DNA from: Salisapilia sapeloensis | Taxonomy: Eukaryota > Oomycota > Peronosporomycetes > Peronosporales > Salisapiliaceae | DNA: 43,089 bases | Reading direction: 5' to 3' | NCBI GenBank assembly: GCA_023334545.1 | Contig: JAADVB010000166.1 | Location: 1 to 43,089, forward strand | Shown here: one piece after another, positions 20,982 through 29,410 of the stretch | Numbering within the stretch: position 1 is the first letter of the stretch | Layout: every line of letters starts with the position of its first letter | Notes under the pieces: model-generated | Seen by the model: only the letters and a program-made list of their open reading frames with translations | The model's database searches: none | What the model was told of the DNA's origin: nothing | Made by a program: the position numbers and the translations under genes

Positions 20982-22475
20982 ATGGCATTCACTCAAACGA
21001 TGTACGCGTTAGTCTTCGTGATGGCATTGGTTATATCGATCGGCAATGCACAAGAAGACCCGTTTGATGAAAAGGCATCAAAACAGATATACGTCGGTGG
21101 AAAAGTGCATTCAGACTTTCACATTGATGCTGAATCCGTTGATGGTACAAATGCGGCCTCCACATCGGAGAATCGTATTCTGGAAGGAAAGTTAGCCAAA
21201 CTGGAGGACTTCCCGTTCATAGTTGGATTCCGTGCTTCACCTACTGGTCCAAGTGGGTGTGTTGGGTCACTTTTGTCGCCCAACATTGTGCTTACCGCTG
21301 CTCATTGCGTGATTGAAGGTGTTTACAGTCAAAACCAACTCATATACATCAATGCGGGAAGTACGCATGGTAGATCTGCGGAAGGGGAGTCCGTAGAGAT
21401 TGAGTCTACTGCTGTTCACCATGCTTTCGACAATCCTCGTCATTTGTGTGACATCGCTCTTGTCAAGCTCATACATGATGTTCGCACTGTTACTACCTTC
21501 GCTGAGATCGATGATAGAGAATATCTACTAGAAGCTACACAAACAGGCTGGGCAGCTGGTTGGGGCCTCGAAGCAGAGGGTTCAATCGTTGGCTCGGACG
21601 AACTTCTAGCTACTAAATTGACCGTCACAGGGCTCGAGCTATGCAGTACATATTATAATCGCCCTATATATACGAAAAATTTCTGCGCTGGTGTCGGCGG
21701 ACCCGATACCTGTCAAGGTGATTCTGGTGGACCTTTCGTGATAAATGGGAAACTGAACGGTATCACCGTTGCTGGAATGAAATGTGGCGACGGTCCTGCC
21801 ATGTACACTGACGTAACTCAATTTCGGTTCTGGATCGAAATAACGAAATCAGCTTTGGAGTACGGAATCTCGAATGCAAGCTTTCCAAATGCAACGATTT
21901 TAAACGTACGAGATGTGCTTTACTGGCTTCCTCTAGAAGATCATAACACAAACCCGTTTGCTGGCGATGATGACTTGGACGACAGCTCCGACGATGATTT
22001 CGATACAAAGCCCGTAACTATTCAGCCAGGAAGCACAAGTACAACAATGCCACCAAATACACCGGGTTACGACGAAGAAACTCCTATCCCTCCGTTCATG
22101 TCAATCGATGATACAAACTCCCCATCCGATCCACCAAGTGAGACAGCATCTCCAGCATCAACTAGTGATACGCCGGACAGTCATGTGCCTACAACGTCTC
22201 CACCGGCTAGTTCTGAATCAAGCCAAACTGATCCTCCGATGACATGGCAGCCTTCGGCGCCAACAGAAACTTCTCCTTCTCCTTTACCATTCAATCACCC
22301 AAGTAAAACGCCGTATCCAGGAGCAAGCGATGATACGTTAGAGGGACAAAGCCCTATCCAACCTCCACCGATGAGCTTTAAACCAAGCAAAACCGGTCCT
22401 CCGACACCATCAAGCACTCCATTTAATAAGGGAGATACTTTCTCGGCACCGACGACGGGCTGGTCTCTGCCTTGA
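20982..22475 (+). CDS. Secreted trypsin-like serine protease with Ser/Thr/Pro-rich tail
   Basis: This is a 497-residue S1-family protease. A hydrophobic signal peptide (about 1-23, MYALVFVMALVISIGNA) precedes a propeptide. The likely activation cut is R65/I66 (NR|ILEG). The catalytic triad is intact: H108 in LTAAHC, D157 in CDIALVKL and S248 in GDSGGP. D242, six residues before the serine, is the trypsin-type pocket residue, predicting cleavage after Arg or Lys. Oomycete glucanase-inhibitor proteins share this fold but have lost the triad, so this one should be active. Residues about 320-497 are low-complexity Ser/Thr/Pro with an acidic start, a likely O-glycosylated wall- or matrix-facing stalk. 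There is no intron. Confidence 0.9.
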   Translation: MAFTQTMYALVFVMALVISIGNAQEDPFDEKASKQIYVGGKVHSDFHIDAESVDGTNAASTSENRILEGKLAKLEDFPFIVGFRASPTGPSGCVGSLLSPNIVLTAAHCVIEGVYSQNQLIYINAGSTHGRSAEGESVEIESTAVHHAFDNPRHLCDIALVKLIHDVRTVTTFAEIDDREYLLEATQTGWAAGWGLEAEGSIVGSDELLATKLTVTGLELCSTYYNRPIYTKNFCAGVGGPDTCQGDSGGPFVINGKLNGITVAGMKCGDGPAMYTDVTQFRFWIEITKSALEYGISNASFPNATILNVRDVLYWLPLEDHNTNPFAGDDDLDDSSDDDFDTKPVTIQPGSTSTTMPPNTPGYDEETPIPPFMSIDDTNSPSDPPSETASPASTSDTPDSHVPTTSPPASSESSQTDPPMTWQPSAPTETSPSPLPFNHPSKTPYPGASDDTLEGQSPIQPPPMSFKPSKTGPPTPSSTPFNKGDTFSAPTTGWSLP

Positions 22476-22539
22476 AAGCTGTAAACGGTGTCCGAGTATC
22501 AAGATAATTTGAATGAAAACAGACCAACATTGAGTACTC

Positions 22540-22545
22540 AATAAA
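22540..22545 (+). terminator. Possible polyadenylation signal AATAAA
   Basis: AATAAA lies 65 nt after the protease stop codon, followed by an AT-rich stretch. The position fits 3'-end formation for the protease mRNA. The motif alone is weak evidence. Confidence 0.35.
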
Positions 22546-22961
22546 AATCTTTTGCATCAAATGTGATTTAAGATACATTGTCACATGATTACACATATAG
22601 GTGCGATCTCGACCAGAGAGCGCTTCGATCTCGCAGCGATACACACGTTGCTACATTCTGAACATTGAGCATTCAAGGTAGTCGATTGTATTATGTCGAT
22701 TACTTCAGAAGCACAGCTGTGGCTCTCAATTTCGGTACATCTACTAGACGTGGTCCAAGTGACCAAACTTATAGCTTACATGATAGAGACAGCCTTCAGT
22801 CTTCTATCGGGTGCAGGAAATCATGTTAATACTACTGTTTACTTGGCGTGCACGAGGCCGAAGGGAACCTGGTGCAAGCAAAGGGAAACCTTGCTTGTGT
22901 TTCGACTGGATGGCAAACTTTCATTCCCGATCTTGCCGCTGATATCATAGCTCTAAGTAAG
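22546..22961. other. Spacer between the two secreted-protein genes
   Basis: There is no convincing gene here. The frame of the downstream gene stays open back to an ATG at 22848, but those 38 codons would bury the signal peptide, so I treat them as leader. Short antisense ORFs in this stretch lack any motif. Confidence 0.45.
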
Positions 22962-23369
22962 ATGAAGACTCCAGCCCGATTTCTCTTTGCTCTGACAACT
23001 ATTGTTGTAATATTTTCAAAAACGGAGGCGGCTGCCTCTGGATACCCAACGCCAAAGCCAGCACCCATGGACGAATCTACCGATTTTCCTGAAAACCCGT
23101 GTGATGTGGAAACTTGCCCGTCCACGGCTTACCCAACATCATCATCAACCATAGAATCAGCCATTCAGCCGACATTAGCATCGAGCGATCATCGCCATGC
23201 AGGCAAAGGTCCTGTCAAGAAATGCTCCAAAGCCAAGAAAGACGATGTACCACATCCGACGCCTCAAGCTACTTTCGATACCAAATCATTTAAGAGACCT
23301 CTTCGCAAGACTATTGCACACGAATCGGCAACTGAGCTACCTCCAACGCGTTCTTCACCAGCCTCTTAA
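22962..23369 (+). CDS. Small secreted Pro/Ser/Thr-rich protein
   Basis: This ORF encodes 135 residues. The start at 22962 is chosen because it puts a signal peptide at the very N-terminus (MKTPARFLFALTTIVVIFSK, cut probably near TEAAAS). The mature part is low-complexity: Pro/Thr/Ser-rich, with three cysteines (NPCDVETCPST and a later KKCSK) and basic patches. I see no RXLR, CHXC or LFLAK motif. It follows the secreted protease in the same direction, and the two tails have similar composition, which may reflect a shared extracellular setting. It is a candidate effector or wall-associated protein, inferred from secretion and size only. Confidence 0.6.
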   Translation: MKTPARFLFALTTIVVIFSKTEAAASGYPTPKPAPMDESTDFPENPCDVETCPSTAYPTSSSTIESAIQPTLASSDHRHAGKGPVKKCSKAKKDDVPHPTPQATFDTKSFKRPLRKTIAHESATELPPTRSSPAS

Positions 23370-23613
23370 GCTGCATACGACTCATCTTATTTAGCATAGC
23401 ACAAATATACATTTGATTCGCTCCTACCTATACTTCAGCTATACACCTGATACCGTGCAGAGTCAGTACGGAGCTCGAAAAGCGGTCATCTAGGTCGCCC
23501 ATCGCAGTCGCCTAATTTTTTCACCATTGAGAAATTTGGGACGTTCTTCGCCTAAGAAGCGAGGAGAGCAGGTCCTTTGCATAGAATCTGCGTTTGCGTA
23601 GAAAGACGTAGCC

Positions 23614-26600
23614 ATGGACATTGGCACGGAAGTATGGGTCAAAAGCGAGGAGCTCGTGTGGGCTGCTGGCGTCATCATCGATTGCCAAGCAGCGAACGCC
23701 ACGGGGGATGTGCAAGTCCAGCTTGACTCGGGCGAAATCGTCACGCGTACACCTCTTGCTCTCTTATCCTCTTACGATGCAATTCACTCACTGGCTTGCA
23801 TGCATCAGGTATTTACACTGCTGAAGAAGATGAGGAAGCTGCGAATGAAGTCCATCTACGCAATTCGACGCACGACTTTATCGATGCTGCATCTCTCACA
23901 GGCCTAGAGTACTTGCATGAACCAGCTCTTTTACAGGCATTGCAAGACCGGTTTCAAAAGGACCGCATCTACACTTCCATTGGCGATATCTTACTCTCCG
24001 TGAATCCAATGAAGCCGCTGAATCTTTATAATGACGCTGAAGTGGAAAAGTATAAAGCGCAGATTCAGCTCAGTAAAGACCTTGCAGATCGACGGACGAA
24101 TGACTCGACGTCCCTCCCACCTCATGTCTTCACCATTGGTGCAAGAGCTTTTGGTGGATTAATGCGAGATGGCGGGAGAAATCAGTCGATTCTAGTGAGT
24201 GGAGAAAGTGGATCTGGTAAGACAGAATCGACAAAGTTCCTCATGCAGTTCCTTACGTCCGTCGCCCACCAATCGACAACGGCTGGCCCGACTGCGATCG
24301 GCATCGGTCAGCGCATCTTACAGACGAATCCAATCCTCGAATCTTTCGGGAACGCTCAAACCGTTCGGAATGATAATAGTAGTCGCTTCGGGAAGTTTAT
24401 TCGTATTCAATTTAATCGCAATTGCCAGATCGTCGGTGCCGAACTAGTGTCGTACTTGCTTGAAAAAGTGCGTCTACTGCATCAAGGTCCAAAGGAGCGC
24501 AACTTTCACATCTTCTATGAGCTCCTGGAAGGCGCAAGTATGGAACAGTTAGAAGAGATGGGTTTGGAGCAAGGGCATCGCTATGCGTTGTTAAACACGT
24601 ACGGTAGTCAGCAACAGGATAAGAAGGTACAGGCGTTGAATCGAGAGTATGCTGCACGTTTCCAGCAGACACTGCAAGCATTCAAAGACACTGGTGTCGA
24701 AAAGGAGCAAGTAGATGCCATTCTAGAAGTCTTAGCTGCTTTACTACATCTAGGAAACGTTGATTTTGACATTGATCCGCAAGGAGATGTAGATAATCGA
24801 GTAGAGGATGCCGCGATGGTGACAGAAGAGAGTACATTCCACCTTCAGATGTGTGCAGACTTGCTCGGCGTCGATTTGGAAGCGCTGGAGAAAGTCTTGC
24901 TGACTCGTGTCATCACCGCCGGTAAGGACGTCGTCGGCATGCGACTGAGTATAACGCAGGCCACCGACGTACGCAGGTCACTTGCGAAAGCAGTGTACGG
25001 TCGTCTATTCTCATGGCTCGTGCGCCGTTTGAGTGACGGCACAAACTACTTTGAGTCTGACAGTGCATCCGAAGATGAAGACGACATTCATACGATTGGT
25101 ATCCTCGACATCTTTGGTTTCGAAACAGTGGACAAGAATGGATTTGAACAGCTCTGTATCAACTATGCGAATGAACGCTTGCAGGCGCAATTTAACGAGT
25201 TTGTCTTTATTAAGGAGCAGGAAGTTTATACGTCGGAAGGGATCGACTGGCGATCGATCGCGTATCCGAGTAACGAGGCTTGTATCTCGTTCTTTGACGA
25301 CAAAACCAATGGGTTGTTCTCGTTACTGGATCAAGAGTGTTTAATGCCGAAAGGTAGTAACCAAGCGCTCTTCACGAAACTCCAGCGGTACTATGGTGAC
25401 GACGATGCGTCCAGCAAGTATGCTGTACCGACATTCATGCCTACTTTTGGCCGCCAACAACCGGCAAAATCCGAGAAGACACAAAAGAGCAGCAAGAACG
25501 TGTTCTCAGCTTCGAGGATGGATCGAGCTAAGAACCAGTTTGTCGTCCACCACTTTGCAGGACGCGTCACGTATCGTGTGGACCAGTTTCTCGAAAAGAA
25601 TCAGGACGCTTTTCCCACAGAAGCAGGCGACTTATTGCGTGTGTCTTCTAAAGACCTCGTCAGTGCCATCTCAAGTGTCCATTTGGACTTTGATCAGCCG
25701 GAGACGCAAGGTCGACGACGTCGAAACTCTGTTCTTCGGTCACCAAGCGTGTCCATGGAATTCAAAGTGCAGCTGGACCAGCTCATCGCGGAGATTGGAC
25801 GGACGGAAGCGCACTATGTACGATGCCTGAAGCCGAATGAAGAGAAATCAGCAGCAAAATTCGATCGTATCCGGATGGTAGAGCAACTACGTTCCGTCGG
25901 AGTGCTGGAAGCCTTGCGGATTGCCAGAGCCGGATATTCTGTCCGTCTGAATCATGCAAACTTCCTCGATCTCTTTTCTTGTTTCCAAATGATTCTAGGA
26001 GAACGCACCGAAGGTATGACGGATAAAGAGATGTGTCAAAAGCTCGTGGATCTACTTGTGGAAGAGGTGCAGCAAAGTCTCGAGACGGAAGGTCACGAAG
26101 GTCACAATAGGTCAGACCAGATCCACGTGACCGACGTCCAAGTCGGTCGGACGATGGTCTTTTGCCGAACATCTGCGTTTAATCACTTCTCCCAGCTACG
26201 TCTCGAGCTGCGTGACCGATCGGCTTCGACGATGCAACGTCGCGTGCGTGTGTATCTCCAGCAGAAGCGATATCAACGGCAGATTCAGTGTGTTGTGGAA
26301 ATTCAGAGGATAGTCAGGGGGTACTTGAGTAAGAAAGCTCTTTGTAAATTAAGACAAGAGCGACGGGAAGAAGCTGCAGGGCAGATCCGATGGGCATGGA
26401 AACGTCGAATGGTTGCTATGCGTGTACAAGATCGAGTTGTAGCCAAGCAACGGTTGAAGACAGCATTCCGAGCGTTTTGTCGTGGATACAAAGAACTACA
26501 GTCGGAACGACTGGAAGAAGAACGACTGGAACGAGAGAGAAAGGAGGAGGAAGCTCGTCTGAAAAAAGAGGAAGAGGAACGTCTGGAACGAGAGAGGAAG

Positions 26601-28007
26601 GAGGAGGAAACTCATCTTCAATGGGAAAAAGAGGAGCAGGAGAGAAGAGAGATGGAGGAAGCTCGTGTCCGGGAAGAAGAGGAAAAGAGGAACGAAGAGG
26701 AACGAGTTCAAGAAGAGGAGCGTGTCCGAGAGGAAGTGGCTTGTATGGAAAAGGAGAACGTTGTACATGACGAAAACGAGGCTGCTGTAGTCGAAGAGGA
26801 GACTACCGATAGTGTGGATAGTGCAAATACGAGTGGACAGAGTCTGCGTGTTGATACAGTCAACTGTGCCTCAAGTAAGCAGGACGATGGACTCCAGACA
26901 CCTGAGTCATTGACTGTCAGACCAGACCACACGACTGTATCTCCCGTGGATAAAGATCAACAGCATGCAGAGGAAGGAGACGTGGACTCCGAGACTGGCA
27001 GCAACCAGTCTCGTCGTCGTAAGCATGGCAAGAGGAAGAAAAAGACGAAGAAAGCGTCTGCTCTAGAAGAACAGAACAGACGCATGGAAGCAGAGATCTT
27101 AAGACTCCAGTCCATGCTGAAGCAAAACAACGACGTGCAGTCAGACGGTAATGGAGATGCGCCAAAACTACAACACCGACGCAGTCAGAGTATCGATGGT
27201 CCGATGATTTCTCTCGATGAAACGTCAGAGGATATGATGCCAGATCTACGACGCTCAAGGACTGCCAACGCACCGCACTCGGACAAGAGCACTCGACGGT
27301 TGCGACGACAGATTGAGGAACTAGAGCTCAAGTGTCGTGCGTTGGAGCAAAAGATTACCAGCTCCGGACAACAGTCCGTACCTTCGAGCAACGGATCAAG
27401 CAACGCATCTGGTGGTAACACTGAAGCTGCTCTCCTGCGCAACATCCAGCATCAAATGGATATGCTGCGCCAGTCACTAGCAGCGAAAGAAGCCGGGGAC
27501 GTGCGATCAGTCGGTAGCGGTAGTCGTCGTGGCCGAACAGGGTCCTCGGCATCGTCCACTGGCATCTACGGAATGGTTCCTCCGTCTCCTGCGAGCGCGT
27601 CCATGTCTGGTTATGGCAATCACATGTACGGGTACCCCGAGTCGATCGGATCTTTTGGTAGCGGTTACTCGTTTGCTAGTCAAGGCATGCCTCGTGTCGT
27701 GAAGTGGGCGAGGAGTACGCACTGCTTTGAGTGTGAAGAGCCATTCAACTTGTTCGTGCGTCGACACCACTGTCGTCTGTGTGGCAATAGCTTTTGCCAT
27801 GAACATTCGAATCGGCGGGTGACGGTCTATGGCATCGGATCGGACGATGAACCTGTGCGCGTGTGTGACCCGTGCTTTGCGGAACACCAAAGTAGATATA
27901 TGAGCGAGTACTCTCATGTGCGTGAGAGCAAGTCTCCCACGGCGTCTACTTATTCGCAGTTGGAACGGATCGTGTCGATGGATTTCTCGGACGACATGGA
28001 TAGATAA
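23614..28007 (+). CDS. Myosin heavy chain with C-terminal FYVE finger
   Basis: This is an actin-based motor. Exons 23614-23746 and 23809-28007 are joined by removing a 62-nt intron (donor GTACAC), giving 1443 residues. A small N-terminal SH3-like beta fold precedes the motor. Motor landmarks are the P-loop GESGSGKTES (about 176-185), switch 1 NDNSSRFGKF, switch 2 LDIFGFE, the actin-binding stretch around AHYVRCLKPNEE, and RIARAGYSVRL near the converter. IQ-like repeats follow (RRVRVYLQQKRYQRQIQ and similar). Then come a Glu/Arg coiled region and Ser/Gly-rich linkers. The C-terminus is a FYVE finger (about 1341-1405) with RRHHCRLCGNSFC and a closing CDPC. FYVE fingers bind PI3P, so cargo is probably endosomal. 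The coiled region contains a short tandem repeat. Confidence 0.93.
26520..26618 (+). repeat. 57-nt tandem repeat inside the myosin coiled region
   Basis: A unit beginning GAACGACTGGAACGAGAGAG recurs at 26577, 57 nt (19 codons) later, with few changes over about 42 nt. Each copy encodes ERLERERKEEE followed by a short variable linker. The period keeps reading frame, so copy number could vary without breaking the protein. Confidence 0.7.
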
Positions 28008-28088
28008 GGATGTGGATAGGAAGAGTGTTCAAGGGAACTTTCAAGATCAAGTAGGGAAGAATAAATTCGAATCAAAATGAATGAATCG

Positions 28089-28769
28089 TTACAAGGTAGA
28101 CGCGAGGTCGTTGAGGAAGGCAGTTGCTCTGTCAGCAGTCTCCGACTCTTGTTTGGAGTCATCTTCGTGACTATCACTTACAGACGGGACAGGCTTGTCG
28201 CTGCTTGATGGGGTTTCGGCAGGCGGATTAGCTTCCAGAGAAGCTCGATGCTCATCGCTATCAACTTGTACGGTTCTGGTCCGACCAAACTCGTCGATGA
28301 TGTCGACTGTGTCCACTAGATTTGTATCTCGCTTCCGAGCAAAATCGACGAGGTAGTTGCTATTGGCACTAGCGCTTCCCTGCATCATTCGGTCGTACAA
28401 TCTGCTCTTTCGCTCGAGTGCTTCCTTGGATTTTCGATGCCAATCGGCATCTGTCGTCGGTTGTTCGGCCCGAGCAGCTTCGTCCTTGTGCATACGCTTT
28501 TCGACATTTTTATTACGCTTCGTTCGCTTGCCTCCATCGATCGGATCCTTTGCTTTGCGCTTCCGAGCGACTTTCTTCGCATATTTTCCACGACGACCGC
28601 TGGTCGGCTTACTCGATGCGAAATCGTCTTCGAGTGTGCCTTCTTCTCGCAGCTTTTCCTGCCGACTGAAGACTGCTGCACTAAGACCTACGAGAGACTT
28701 ACCACCGACCTTGACATTCTTTCCTTTGGACGGCACGAGCGCGCTTTCGGTGAGGAAGCCGAGCGACAT
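28089..28769 (-). CDS. CCDC174-like nuclear protein
   Basis: CCDC174 is a nuclear protein linked to RNA processing and the exon-junction complex in vertebrates. One exon encodes 226 residues. Family-like stretches in order are GGKSLVGLSAAVFSRQEKLR near the start, a Lys/Arg-rich nuclear-signal region (KKVARKRKAKD, KRTKRNKN), KSKEALERKSRLYDRMMQG, the conserved YLVDFARK and a following VDIIDEFGRTRTV. The tail is acidic and Ser-rich. The ATG at 28769 is the first true ATG; the frame is open two codons further. The gene is tail-to-tail with the myosin, with 81 nt between stops. The assignment is from motif order only. Confidence 0.65.
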   Translation of the reverse strand: MSLGFLTESALVPSKGKNVKVGGKSLVGLSAAVFSRQEKLREEGTLEDDFASSKPTSGRRGKYAKKVARKRKAKDPIDGGKRTKRNKNVEKRMHKDEAARAEQPTTDADWHRKSKEALERKSRLYDRMMQGSASANSNYLVDFARKRDTNLVDTVDIIDEFGRTRTVQVDSDEHRASLEANPPAETPSSSDKPVPSVSDSHEDDSKQESETADRATAFLNDLASTL

Positions 28770-29410
28770 TTGCAAGTCTGCGATATATATTATTGTGGAT
28801 GGACAAGAACATTTGTGGATCCTACAGAGCAGTTTCGATCGCCAGTCTTGATGGAGCTCCGTATCGATAGCTGCCTGTCGTGTCTCGTCGACAGCATAAA
28901 AATAGAAGTAGAAGATAGCTAGCAGAACATCATGCGTAGATTAGCGACCGACGCACAGCACGTCTGCATGACCTACCGCCTAGGATCGCACCATGTGCGA
29001 CATAACGTAATGTCTGCCGCACTATGCGATGATTTCGATACAAATTGTCTCTATGTACAAATCCTTTGCAAAGATTCGGGAGAGGCGCTACTACCAACTG
29101 CGATCCTGCCCGACGCTTCAAACCACAATCGCTTGCAGTATTAGTTTCGTCGTATCGGGTCGAGGACCTCGTAGCCCGAGCGCGTACATTTATCGAAGCC
29201 GTACTTGCGTCCAGTATACTCTGGCTATTTTACACCACCTGTTCCCCTGTCGTCGAGCCGGTAACATCACAACGCGGAAGCAGTCGAGAACGCGAGCTGA
29301 CCTGACACAAGCGAGTCCAGCGCGTCGACTCTTCCTACCCTCCTTGCTCCGCCCATCCGAAAGACAATACTGGGCGTCAAGAAATAGTTTACAAATACAA
29401 TATCCAAAGT
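28770..29410. other. Divergent intergenic region with unresolved short ORFs
   Basis: This 641-nt gap lies between the CCDC174-like gene (-) and the kinase gene (+). Plus-strand ORFs at 28932-29144 (70 codons) and 29045-29305 (86 codons) overlap in different frames. The second contains a hydrophobic stretch (FIEAVLASSILWLFYTTC) that could be a membrane helix. I could not join them with in-frame splicing and recognise neither. A small spliced membrane-protein gene remains possible. Confidence 0.35.

Noticed and set aside
26496-26768. 90-codon minus-strand ORF rich in Leu, Phe and Ser, opposite the myosin
   Set aside because: It is the complement of the Glu/Arg coiled-coil codons; the hydrophobic look is an artefact of reading GAG/GAA runs backwards.
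28932-29305. One or two small genes between CCDC174-like and the kinase
   Set aside because: Overlapping frames could not be spliced together and no family was recognised; kept only as a note on the intergenic region.
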